From Paludibacterium yongneupense DSM 18731 (GTDB lineage: Bacteria > Pseudomonadota > Gammaproteobacteria > Burkholderiales > Chromobacteriaceae): a stretch of DNA of 44,783 nt. The stretch is taken from assembly GCF_000422925.1 (NCBI RefSeq), contig NZ_AUGZ01000033.1, positions 1 through 44,783 of the forward strand. The letters are read 5' to 3'. This document shows, in pieces, positions 1 through 7,102 of the stretch. Within the stretch, counting starts at the first letter, position 1. Each line of letters starts with the position of its first letter. A program made the translations under genes and the position numbers. The notes under the pieces are model-generated. The model was not told the origin of the DNA and made no database searches. It worked only from the letters and a program-made list of their open reading frames with translations.

Positions 1-147
1 CGTGAAGCGCTGGCCATGGATGTGGATCTGTCGTTGCCGTCAGAGCGTGTGGTGCGAGCCTTGGATCAGGTCATTGAATGGCGTGGCAAGCCCAAAGTGA
101 TTCGCAGCGACAACGGCCCGGCATACATCGGTGCTACGCTGAAGGGC
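1..147 (+). pseudogene. IS3-family transposase fragment (OrfB, DDE integrase core)
   Basis: The frame is open from base 1 and encodes a piece of an IS3-type transposase catalytic core. It includes the stretch ERVVRALDQVIEWRGKP and the SDNGP motif, which carries the second catalytic Asp of the DDE triad. Homology stops abruptly near base 147, shortly after GATLK, where the Trp-Ala block and the catalytic Glu should follow. The in-frame continuation to a stop at 216 looks unrelated. The 5' part lies outside the window. This is an inactive remnant at the edge of a low-GC region; no terminal inverted repeat could be identified inside the window. Confidence 0.75.
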
Positions 148-372
148 ACGATTCTCAGCAGGAGAAAGGCGTGTTTTCAAATAATGCGTTCGTACGCTAA
201 CCCCTTCTGTTTTTGAAGAAATAAGTAAAGTGGACGATTTGTGGCACATCATGTGGGACTGCCAACGCCGCATGGCATAAGCCCTTTAGGTGTTGCACAC
301 AGGACGCAGCGCTTGGCGTCGTGCTCAGCGTATCAACCATGCAATGTCACACTCAATTCCTGCTTGACAGGC

Positions 373-933
373 TTACCCTTGTTGCGAGGTTAGTTTTAGG
401 ATGGTCGTCGACGGCTTCCCTCTAAAACGGCTAGTTTTGACCTCCTTGGTCATGCAGCCACTGGAGATATCAAGCCAACTATCCCTTGTGGTGTATACGT
501 TCTTGTAGCTCCATTCCCAGCGGGTGTGGGCAACGGTTGCACCGTCAAGTTGCTCGATGCCGATCTCTGACACGGTTCCGGTAAAGCTGGATCCGGCAGT
601 GTTTTGAAAGGTAATCGTCCACGAATCCCCTGAAGTAAATGGCCACTTGTAGTAACGATGAATCTCACCGGTTTTGGTGATCTGATTCAGGTCCTTGTCG
701 AGGACGAAATGAACGTCCCCTTGCTTGTAACGGATGGTGCCGTTGGACATGACGGTGTAAGTGTCTGTGCGCTCTCCTGTTTTAACTCCGGAAAACCCAT
801 CTATGATGTCATATCGGCAGGTAAGCCCGCTTTTGATAACGGGGGCGTTAATTTGATCTGCTTGCGCCATATTGGTGCTAGCGAGAGTAGTTAACAGAAG
901 AAGGGCACTTAGAAGATATTGGTTACGCATCAT
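373..933 (-). CDS. secreted protein of unknown function, related to the two lipoproteins downstream
   Basis: This gene encodes 186 residues. The N-terminus is a clear Sec signal peptide: MMRNQ, a hydrophobic core, then a likely cleavage near AQA/DQ at residues 24-26, so the protein is probably periplasmic. There is no lipobox. The mature part is rich in beta-strand-like alternation. A segment around residues 94-106 (YYKWPFTSGDSW) matches the YSWPLTTGKKW segment of the two duplicated lipoproteins at 1352 and 2959, so all three probably share a fold, although overall similarity is low. An AAGG ribosome site lies about 10 bases upstream of the ATG. Codon use is AT-richer than in the main chromosome. 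The function is not recognised. Confidence 0.75.
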   Translation of the reverse strand: MMRNQYLLSALLLLTTLASTNMAQADQINAPVIKSGLTCRYDIIDGFSGVKTGERTDTYTVMSNGTIRYKQGDVHFVLDKDLNQITKTGEIHRYYKWPFTSGDSWTITFQNTAGSSFTGTVSEIGIEQLDGATVAHTRWEWSYKNVYTTRDSWLDISSGCMTKEVKTSRFRGKPSTTILKLTSQQG

Positions 934-1255
934 GAAATACCTTAATTATTTGATCGCCCCACCAAATGATGGGCGATTGTGGCGATTAATATTGATTTTC
1001 AGCTAGTGTGCGCGAAAAAAATGATGCATTTGCTAGTAAGCACGAAATACTATTACAAGGAAAACAGAATGTGAGCCGAGAAGGTGCAGCATTAGTGCGT
1101 GCCGTTGGCATTTTTTTAATATACTAGTACACGGTACGGCCTGTCTATTCGCACCGCCGACAGAAACGAGAAGAACTGGATTGCGCGACCTCTGCACTAT
1201 GCTACGCGACTGGCCGGTTGGAATTCTAGGCCCCATTCGTTTTCAGCATTACTTA
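934..1255. other. intergenic region, no convincing gene
   Basis: This AT-rich spacer lies between the secreted-protein gene and the first lipoprotein unit. The promoter of the minus-strand gene at 373-933 should lie just above 933. Short ORFs exist on both strands but have no ribosome site, no signal peptide and no recognisable motif. A short minus-strand reading frame (1197-1313) enters from the conserved 3' element and is discussed with that element. Confidence 0.5.
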
Positions 1256-1341
1256 CTTGGCACGAATCAACTGCGGAATCGGAATAGCCATAGCAATAAA
1301 GGCAAAGGCCCATTCCGGTAGCCGCTACTCAGAGCAGAATG
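1256..1341 (-). repeat. 86-bp conserved 3' element with hairpin (copy 1)
   Basis: This stretch is identical over all 86 bases to 2863-2948, although the adjacent genes differ at many positions. It starts about 10 bases downstream of the lipoprotein stop on the minus strand. It can fold: GCGG (1273-1276) pairs with CCGC (1322-1325) and CGGAAT (1280-1285) with ATTCCG (1312-1317), around a long apical loop. There is no U-run, so it is not a standard intrinsic terminator. A short minus-strand frame opens at ATG 1313 and stops at 1197 (38 codons) without a ribosome site; I do not call it a gene. Confidence 0.7.
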
Positions 1342-1351
1342 TTATTTTTAG

Positions 1352-1993
1352 TTATATTACATTATATGACAGTAGCTCGGTAAAGCTCGAATAGCGCTTA
1401 ACGCCACCTGCATCGAATCCATCGATCTGTTCCCGCACATAACTTTTAACAACAGGAGAGTACCAGATAGTCTTTACCGCGTCACCCGAGGCGCCATTTC
1501 GGAACCATTTGCAGCGATAAACAATCTTGACCGCCATGAATTTACCAGCCGGGACCGTTATGCTTTCGTAACCAACAACGATGGCAGTGGTTGTGAGCTT
1601 GTGCCCATCTTGGTAAGTGGGGTACTCCCATTTTTTTCCGGTCGTAAGTGGCCAAGAGTACATCTTTACATACACGTCGGAGTGGAGTTCTTCATTGGTG
1701 TAGTGGTAATTCAAGGATGGCAAAAATATACGGTGCCCACCCGTTTGATATTTCATGTCGACGGATTTGTTCGTGACCTCGGCGACCTCTATCGAATAAT
1801 CCTTGAAAGATGTCGAGTGGTACGACCACTTGTCACCAACAGTAAGTTTCGGCTTCTGTGCGGGGGCTGACGTGTCAACAGACATCAGCTGTTCTGCCGT
1901 CAGGTTGCCTGTTGCTGCGCAACCGGCAAGAGATGTGATAATTACGGCGAACAAAATGACTGCTGCCGTTCTATGAAAAATAAATTCGAACAT
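1352..1993 (-). CDS. lipoprotein of unknown function (duplicated, copy 1)
   Basis: This gene encodes 213 residues starting at ATG 1993, chosen because a strong CAGGAG ribosome site sits about 7 bases upstream; a longer frame to 2050 has no such site. Residues 1-24 form a lipoprotein signal peptide with lipobox LAGC, placing the lipidated Cys at 25. No Asp follows the Cys, so the outer membrane is the likely location. The mature domain has SWPLTTGKKWEY followed by VGYESITVPAGKFMAVKI, a pattern seen in small beta-rich envelope proteins (DUF3108-like in flavour, not certain). It lies in the same orientation as the related secreted protein and its own duplicate. The function is unknown. Confidence 0.85.
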   Translation of the reverse strand: MFEFIFHRTAAVILFAVIITSLAGCAATGNLTAEQLMSVDTSAPAQKPKLTVGDKWSYHSTSFKDYSIEVAEVTNKSVDMKYQTGGHRIFLPSLNYHYTNEELHSDVYVKMYSWPLTTGKKWEYPTYQDGHKLTTTAIVVGYESITVPAGKFMAVKIVYRCKWFRNGASGDAVKTIWYSPVVKSYVREQIDGFDAGGVKRYSSFTELLSYNVI

Positions 1994-2089
1994 AACGTTC
2001 TCCTGAATATTCTTCTTGCCTAGGCTCTGGCGCGTGCGATCGGACGGCATGCGGGGGAAATGGGCTTTAGACTACGGATAGGGAATGAT

Positions 2090-2119
2090 TTCTGATAAGT
2101 CACAGTGATGTTATCAGAA
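2090..2119. promoter_or_regulatory. conserved inverted repeat upstream of lipoprotein copy 1
   Basis: TTCTGATAA (2090-2098) and TTATCAGAA (2111-2119) form a perfect 9-bp inverted repeat, with a smaller TCAC-A-GTGA palindrome inside. It lies about 97 bases upstream of the start codon. The same structure is kept upstream of copy 2. It could be an operator or an mRNA leader hairpin. It lacks a U-run, so it is not a standard terminator. Confidence 0.5.
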
Positions 2120-2129
2120 GGGCTGTGCC

Positions 2130-2854
2130 AGTAGGCAAATCTGCGGTGTAGACCGTCATGCTCCGTTATTAACGGGATGGTCGACATGAAAGGCTCTATG
2201 AACGAGTGAAGGCGCTACGGGAGCGCAACCGATATATTTTACACATATTGCCAATTCTCAATAAGAGCCGCAAGTTAATTCGCCGCTGACGTTCGTGCCG
2301 TTTCCCTAATGTGTTGCAATTTTTCTTATGCGCACTATCTTCCATGGTGAGCAACGGGCATGACTCGTGGAGGTGTACAGCCAAGGACGATGAGAATATT
2401 TATTTTTGAATAGAGCTGGTTGTTTTTCTTGGCTCACGGCGATGTCTATGCCCCTCTCCTCTACGGCTTATTTTGCCTTATTCAGGTTAATCGTGCGATA
2501 TCATTAATAGATTCATCGCGTGATAAATTAATAATTGGCATCAACCATGAATTCAAATTTATTGTCGCGCTATGAGCTTGCTATTGCATAGTACCTTCAC
2601 TGCACAATTCTTAATTATCCTGTAATTTAATTACATGGTTCTTTGCAAATACGCCATGCTGTCATGCAGGGAAAGCCGCTCATCCTATTTTGGAACTTCA
2701 TTATGCATCATCAATACTTTCTGAGTCCATTTCTGCTGTCGGCTCGTTCACCTGTTCCGCTGCAGTGCTAGCCCTTGCACGCCTGCAGATACCCGTTTGT
2801 GCCCACCGCCAAGGACACATAACCTGATGGGTTCGTAGATGCATCCCCTTCTGT
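2130..2854. other. AT-rich intergenic region between the two duplicated units
   Basis: About 725 bp of strongly AT-rich DNA with no supported gene. Short ORFs on the minus strand (for example 2196-2384) have no ribosome site or recognisable motif. The promoter of lipoprotein copy 1 may lie in its right-hand end or inside the duplicated upstream part. Its length between two tandem repeat units suggests that it is inserted or decayed material. Confidence 0.5.
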
Positions 2855-2920
2855 ATTACTTGCTTGGCACGAATCAACTGCGGAATCGGAATAGCCATAG
2901 CAATAAAGGCAAAGGCCCAT
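2768..2920 (-). CDS. possible 50-residue small protein or gene-end remnant
   Basis: This minus-strand frame starts at ATG 2920 inside the conserved 3' element and runs beyond it to a stop at 2768. The predicted peptide is Cys- and Tyr-rich (MGLCLYCYGYSDS) and ends GTNGYLQACKG, which reads like a genuine protein end. There is no ribosome site, and an in-frame stop lies five codons upstream. In copy 1 the same frame begins identically but has an unrelated end. It could be a 3' remnant of a lost gene. I am not confident that it is expressed. Confidence 0.2.
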   Translation of the reverse strand: MGLCLYCYGYSDSAVDSCQASNTEGDASTNPSGYVSLAVGTNGYLQACKG

Positions 2921-2948
2921 TCCGGTAGCCGCTACTCAGAGCAGAATG
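2863..2948 (-). repeat. 86-bp conserved 3' element with hairpin (copy 2)
   Basis: Identical to 1256-1341. The hairpin arms are at 2880-2892 and 2919-2932. It follows the stop of the second lipoprotein gene by about ten bases on the minus strand. Confidence 0.7.
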
Positions 2949-2958
2949 CTATTTTTTG

Positions 2959-3600
2959 TTACATAACATTATATGACAGTAGCTCGGTAAAGCTCGAATA
3001 GCTCTTGACTCCATTTGCGTCGAATCCATCAAGCTGAATTCGTACGAAATTTTTAACGATGGGAGAGTACCATAAAGTCTTTGTTCCGTCCCCGGACACC
3101 CCATTGTGAAACCATTTGAGGCGATAAACAATCTTGACAGCCATAAATTTACCAGCCGGGACGGTTATACTTTCGTAACCAACGACGACGGCACTGGTTG
3201 TGAAATTGTGCCCATCTTGGTAATCTGAGTACTCCCATTTTTTACCGGTCGTAAGTGGCCAAGAATACAACTTTACATACAAGTCAGAGTGGAGCTCTTC
3301 ATTGGTGTAGTGGTAATTCAAGGATGGGAAAAATATACGGTGTCCACCCGTTTGATATTTCATGTCAACGTATTTGTTCGTGACTTCTGCAACCTCTATC
3401 GAATAATCCTTGAAAGATGTCGAGTGGTACGCCCACTTGTCGCCAACTGTAAGTTGCGGCTTCTGTGCTGGGGCTGACGTGTCGACAGCCATCAACTGCT
3501 CTGCCGTCAGGTTCCCTGTTGCTGAGCAACCGACAAGAGATGTGATAATTACGGCTAACAAAATGTCAGCTGCCGTTCTATGAAAAATAAATTCGAAAAT
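2959..3600 (-). CDS. lipoprotein of unknown function (duplicated, copy 2; start codon ATT, possibly silent)
   Basis: This is colinear with the copy at 1352-1993, with 213 codons, no indel and roughly 85% protein identity by eye. The CAGGAG ribosome site is intact, but the start codon is ATT (3598-3600) instead of ATG. The signal peptide also has Asp instead of Val at residue 12, in the middle of the hydrophobic core. The lipobox survives as LVGC (Cys 25). A TTG start at 3561 would leave only about 11 residues before the Cys, which is too short for a signal peptide. Either ATT is used at low level or the gene is being lost, although the rest of the frame is unbroken. Most substitutions fall in the C-terminal half. 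Confidence 0.65.
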   Translation of the reverse strand: MFEFIFHRTAADILLAVIITSLVGCSATGNLTAEQLMAVDTSAPAQKPQLTVGDKWAYHSTSFKDYSIEVAEVTNKYVDMKYQTGGHRIFFPSLNYHYTNEELHSDLYVKLYSWPLTTGKKWEYSDYQDGHNFTTSAVVVGYESITVPAGKFMAVKIVYRLKWFHNGVSGDGTKTLWYSPIVKNFVRIQLDGFDANGVKSYSSFTELLSYNVM

Positions 3601-3859
3601 AACGTTCTCCTGAATATTCTTCTTGCCTAGGCTCAGGCGCGTGCGATCGGATGGCTTGCGGGGAGCTGGGCTTTAAATTACGGATAGGGAATGATTTCTG
3701 ATAAGTCACGGTGATGTTATCAGAAGGACTGTGCCCCTGTGCCACAGTTGTGACAGGCCTCACCCGGCAAGGCCGTTATTGTGACCGTTTTAGATAGTGC
3801 TAGAATACAGGCAAGCGCGGCAAGCCATTGATAACTAATGAAGTTAAAAACCACAAAAA
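3601..3859. other. upstream region of lipoprotein copy 2
   Basis: This holds the duplicated upstream part with its hairpin, then an AT-rich spacer leading to the tRNA fragment. No gene is seen. Confidence 0.5.
3696..3725. promoter_or_regulatory. conserved inverted repeat upstream of lipoprotein copy 2
   Basis: TTCTGATAA (3696-3704) pairs with TTATCAGAA (3717-3725). The central palindrome is TCAC-G-GTGA here against TCAC-A-GTGA in copy 1, so the only change is in its unpaired middle base. It lies about 96 bases upstream of the ATT start. Confidence 0.5.
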
Positions 3860-3907
3860 GGAATCATAATCCGCAGGTCCGGGGTTCGAGTCCCTGATTC
3901 GCCACCA
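3860..3907 (+). other. tRNA 3'-fragment, putative attachment-site scar
   Basis: The sequence reads as the 3' half of a tRNA. An anticodon loop ATCATAA (CAT anticodon) is flanked by GGA/TCC, followed by a variable stretch and a T-arm CGGGG-TTCGAGT-CCCTG with five pairs. It ends in the acceptor strand ATTCGCC and an encoded ACCA. The D-arm and the 5' acceptor strand (expected GGCGAAT) are absent upstream, where the sequence is AT-rich and unrelated. It is therefore not a functional tRNA. Such 3' fragments are the usual direct-repeat scar left by integrases that target tRNA genes. The CAT anticodon suggests a Met or Ile2 tRNA; this is inference. Confidence 0.65.
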
Positions 3908-3994
3908 TCCTATTCATAGACTTAGCGATGTCTGCATCTGGCTGAGTCGATAGCATGGCGATTCACGTATACGCTGTGTAAGCAAAATTAAGAG

Positions 3995-4020
3995 AGGCCA
4001 GCCATGCGCTGGCCTTTTTT
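3995..4020 (+). terminator. intrinsic terminator downstream of the tRNA fragment
   Basis: AGGCCAGC (3995-4002) and GCTGGCCT (4008-4015) form a perfect 8-bp stem with a 5-base loop CATGC, followed by a run of T to 4020. It fits the native terminator of the original tRNA gene and suggests that the chromosomal side lies to the right. Confidence 0.8.
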
Positions 4021-4591
4021 GCATTCCTCTATTTCTTCACTGCAATCGTAAAATTATATCTCGCTCACCAATGAGAGCCGAACAGATCGCTGCGCCCGCT
4101 CGACCAACGCATTTCACGACCCGATAAGCTGCCGACCTGATGCGCAGAAAGCCCGGCACTCTCTGCCAATGGGCCAGCACGGAGAACGGCCCGCTGCGCC
4201 CGGCAGCATCCACGGGAGACGGATGTGGTCAGCAAAGGAAATCGCGACGGTACCGGCGCCCACCTGGATGATCTCGACCTACGGCAAGCCCCGCCCGCAA
4301 CTTCAGCCAAGACACAGAAACCCGCGGCGCTCAACGCGCCCCAACACAGCGCACGGCCCCTTGCCCCCCCTCGCAAAGACCCCCAGCAAAACACTTTCGA
4401 GCGGCCTCCCCCTTAGCGCCACCATCCAATTCCTTGATGACCCAAGGCTGACATCCGCAATGATCGAGAACGTTTTTAATGCCAGCAAGTTCGTGCAAGC
4501 CCTGCAAACTCTAGAGCGGGAACTTCCGCTTCGTGTAGTCCACAGCAGACTGGCTATCCGTATGCTCCGGCATTTCCAGTGCTCCAGTGAG
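4021..4591. other. region without a recognisable gene, possibly decayed coding DNA
   Basis: About 570 bp between the tRNA terminator and the end of the LysR gene. GC rises across it. Overlapping ORFs exist on both strands (for example 4169-4702 plus, 4065-4394 minus), but all have unbalanced composition, no ribosome site and no motif that I can place. It is best read as intergenic or degraded gene material at an integration hotspot. Confidence 0.45.
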
Positions 4592-5488
4592 TCAAGGCAT
4601 CAGCTCTTTCAACACATCAATAAACGCCCTCAGACCCGCAGGAACATGCCGATGCCCTGCGTAGTACAGAAACAGACCCGGGATTGCCGGGCACCAGTTT
4701 GAAAGAACCTCCACCAGCTGGCCCGCATCCAGGTAAGACTGCACCACCGAAGTCGGAACGTAGGCGATGCCCATTCCCTTTAGCGCACACTCAGCCATCA
4801 ACCCCGGGTGGTCAAGAGTTAGCTGCCCCGGGAAATCGACGGTCAATTCCTGTCCATGATGTTCAAACTCCCATCGATACGGCTTGCCGCTAGGCATACG
4901 GACCCGGATACACCGGTGGTCCCGGAGATCATCCGGCGTTTCTGGTTTGGGATGGTCTGCCAAATATCCCGGGGAGGCTACGGCCACAAACCGCGCCGTC
5001 CCACCGAAACGCACCGCAACCATATCCTGAGGCACCGACTCTCCAAGCCGGATACCAGCATCAAAGCCCTCGGCAACGATATCAATCAATCGCCCTTCCG
5101 TGACTAGGTCCAGGCTCATATCTGGAAAACGCGCCAAGAAGGTCGGCACCACCGAATGCAGCAGCAGTCGGGCAGCAATCTCACTGGCATTGATGCGCAA
5201 TTGGCCACTGGGGCGATCCCGAAAGACATTGACCTCCTCCAGCGCCAGATCGAGATCACGAAGCACAGGTTGGAGCCGCGCAAGAAGCCGCTCCCCGGCT
5301 TCCGTGGTAGACAAGCTGCGGGTCGTTCGATGCAGCAGGCGCACCCCCATGTTGGCTTCCAGCGTCCGCATCATGTGGCTGAGGGTGGAGGGCGATAACC
5401 TCAGCTCTTCGGCTGCTTTACGAAAGCTGCGGTGGGTCACGATGGCTGCGAACGCTTCGAGATCCGAGAGGGTTGGCCGTATATTCAT
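4592..5488 (-). CDS. LysR-family transcriptional regulator
   Basis: This gene encodes 298 residues, the usual LysR length. A winged helix-turn-helix lies at about residues 7-65 (FAAIVTHRSFRKAAEELRLS, then STLSHMMRTLEANMGVRLL). The LysR substrate-binding domain (about 90-295) is of the CrgA/DsdC-like class, with GFDAGIRLGE and LKGMGIAYVP motifs. It is divergent from the SDR gene at 5606, with about 117 bp between the two starts, so it probably controls that gene and itself. GC is a little lower than in the right part of the window, which is compatible with accessory DNA. The effector is unknown. Confidence 0.92.
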   Translation of the reverse strand: MNIRPTLSDLEAFAAIVTHRSFRKAAEELRLSPSTLSHMMRTLEANMGVRLLHRTTRSLSTTEAGERLLARLQPVLRDLDLALEEVNVFRDRPSGQLRINASEIAARLLLHSVVPTFLARFPDMSLDLVTEGRLIDIVAEGFDAGIRLGESVPQDMVAVRFGGTARFVAVASPGYLADHPKPETPDDLRDHRCIRVRMPSGKPYRWEFEHHGQELTVDFPGQLTLDHPGLMAECALKGMGIAYVPTSVVQSYLDAGQLVEVLSNWCPAIPGLFLYYAGHRHVPAGLRAFIDVLKELMP

Positions 5489-5605
5489 GGGTTTTTTTCA
5501 CCAAATCATGCAACATTGTACGGATAGTAAAATGAATTGGCCAGACCTACCATTACTTTCACGGCCTGCTGCAATTCCGCAGCGTTACGCGAAAGGTATT
5601 TCTCC

Positions 5606-6439
5606 ATGACTAAAACCTGGTTCATTACGGGCACTTCATCCGGCATCGGCCGACAATTGACCGAGAAAATCTTGGCGCGCGGCGACCGCGTTGCGGCCAC
5701 TGTGCGCCGAGAAGATGCGCTCGACGATCTGAAAGAACACTATGGCGAACTCCTGTGGGTCACGACGCTGGATGTCAGCCATATGGACGATGTGCGTCGT
5801 ACCGTCGACCGCGCATTCGATGCCATGGGGCGTATCGACTTTGTGGTGAGCAATGCGGGTTACGGATTATTTGGCGCCGGCGAAGAAGTCAGTGACGCCC
5901 AAATCCGCGACCAGATTGATACCAACCTGATCGGCTCGATTCAGGTGATTCGCACCGTGCTACCGCATTTGCGAGCCCAAGGCGGCGGGCGAATTTTGCA
6001 GGTCTCGTCTGAGGGCGGCCAAATTGCGTATCCCAATTTCAGTGTTTATCACGCCACTAAATGGGGAATCGAAGGCTTCGTGGAGTCGGTGGCACAAGAG
6101 GTTGCGCCTTTCCATATCGAGTTCACCTTGGTTGAGCCTGGTCCAGCCAAAACGGCATTTGGCAGTGGCATGGTGAGTCCAGAGCCGATGCCTGCCTATG
6201 AGAACACTCCAGCTAACGATGTTCGCAGGGCGGTGATGAGCGGCTCATTTAAGCTCAAGGGCGATGCAAGCAAGATGGCGCAGGCGATGTTGGATTCAAC
6301 GGCCATCAACCCTGCTCCGAAGCGGCTGACGATGGGCAGCGATGCTTACCTATCGATACGCACGGAACTTTTAAAGCGGATCGCGGCACTGGACGCTCAG
6401 AAGGACATCGCATTTTCTACAGATGCAGAACCCGCATAA
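5606..6439 (+). CDS. short-chain dehydrogenase/reductase (SDR)
   Basis: This gene encodes 277 residues from ATG 5606, preceded by GAAAGG nine bases upstream. The frame is open further upstream, but the Rossmann motif begins right after this Met. The dinucleotide-binding motif TGTSSGIG lies at residues 8-15, SNAG at about 82-85, the catalytic Ser near 134-135 and the YxxxK pair at Tyr148 and Lys152. This is a classical SDR oxidoreductase acting on an alcohol or carbonyl with NAD(P). Arg at the end of the second strand suggests NADPH preference. It is divergent from the LysR gene, a common regulator/target pairing. The substrate cannot be read from the sequence. Confidence 0.92.
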   Translation: MTKTWFITGTSSGIGRQLTEKILARGDRVAATVRREDALDDLKEHYGELLWVTTLDVSHMDDVRRTVDRAFDAMGRIDFVVSNAGYGLFGAGEEVSDAQIRDQIDTNLIGSIQVIRTVLPHLRAQGGGRILQVSSEGGQIAYPNFSVYHATKWGIEGFVESVAQEVAPFHIEFTLVEPGPAKTAFGSGMVSPEPMPAYENTPANDVRRAVMSGSFKLKGDASKMAQAMLDSTAINPAPKRLTMGSDAYLSIRTELLKRIAALDAQKDIAFSTDAEPA

Positions 6440-6481
6440 ACTAATGGCCTCTCCTTTGTCAGTCTGATCGGCAGGTTTTAG

Positions 6482-7102
6482 CGCGTAGTTGCACAAGCGG
6501 CGGCCCAGGCGTTCTCGTTTGGCGAACCAATCCCGGTACTCGACCGGCGCGGGATCCTCGACTATGCCGAGTGTCTGAATATGGGAAAGTGGTTCGAACC
6601 GCCGATCGGTTGGGAAGTCCTGGCGCGCAGTTGGCGCGCCTCGGTGCATCACGCCAGCGCCATTGCGGTGAAACGCAACATTCTGGTCTGCACCTTCAAA
6701 CCGCACCCGCTGCTCTGCCGCTCCGACTTTGCCCAACGGGTGACCGACTATCTAGTATTTGGCAATCTGTATGCCCTGGAGGTCAAGAATCGACTGGGCC
6801 GCACCACCAAGCTGGATCCATCACCCGCCAGGTTCAGCCGGCGCGGCTCCGACCTGGAGAGCTTCTGCTGGGTGCCGTCCTGCAACCAGGAGATCCAACG
6901 CGATAACGTGATTCACCAGATAAAATACGATATCAATCAGGAAATCCACGGCCTGCCCGAGTACCTGTCGGCAATGAATAGCGCATGGCTGAACGAATCC
7001 GCCACGCTATTCCGGCGCAAGCATTACCTCAATGGCTCGCATGCGGGTTTTATTCTCTATGTGTCCGAGGCATCGCAAAATCAGGCCAACCCCACCCGTT
7101 GA
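6482..7102 (+). pseudogene. P2-type phage portal protein remnant (GpQ/PBSX family)
   Basis: The frame is open from a stop at 6479-6481 to a stop at 7100-7102. It starts in mid-protein with AFSFGEPIPVLDRR and passes through RASVHHASAIAVKRNILV, FGNLYALEVKNRLG and INQEIHGLPEYLSAMNSAWL, ending soon after LFRRKHYLNG and a block resembling phage portal SEASQNQ. These are hallmark segments of the P2 portal protein, which forms the dodecameric DNA gateway of the capsid. About the first 60 and last 100 residues of a normal ~340-residue portal are missing. There is no other phage gene beside it, so it is a prophage scar rather than an active phage. The apparent Met at 6581 is internal. Confidence 0.85.

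Larger units (their letters stand above)
1248..2129. repeat. tandem duplication, unit 1
   Basis: This is one copy of an approximately 880-bp direct repeat whose partner is 2855-3735. The unit consists of a 3' element, a lipoprotein gene and about 135 bp of upstream DNA with a hairpin. The alignment is colinear at an offset of 1607 through the gene, with no indel in the coding region. Divergence is uneven: the 3' element is identical, the upstream part differs at about one base in twelve, and the second half of the gene differs most. Confidence 0.85.
2855..3735. repeat. tandem duplication, unit 2
   Basis: This is the second copy of the unit at 1248-2129, in direct orientation. Homology runs from ATTACTT in the 3' element through the gene and the upstream hairpin, and ends at CTGTGCC. 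The boundaries are sharp at both ends. Confidence 0.85.

Noticed and set aside
1256-1341. The 3' element as an integron attC site of a cassette array
   Set aside because: Same-orientation orphan genes, each followed by a hairpin with an internal loop, resemble cassettes. The GTTRRRY and RYYYAAC core sites are not found at the element ends, no integrase is present, and homology extends through the genes as an ordinary duplication.
3841-3907. Intact tRNA gene
   Set aside because: The T-arm and CCA end are good, but there is no D-arm and no matching 5' acceptor strand; only the 3' half is present.
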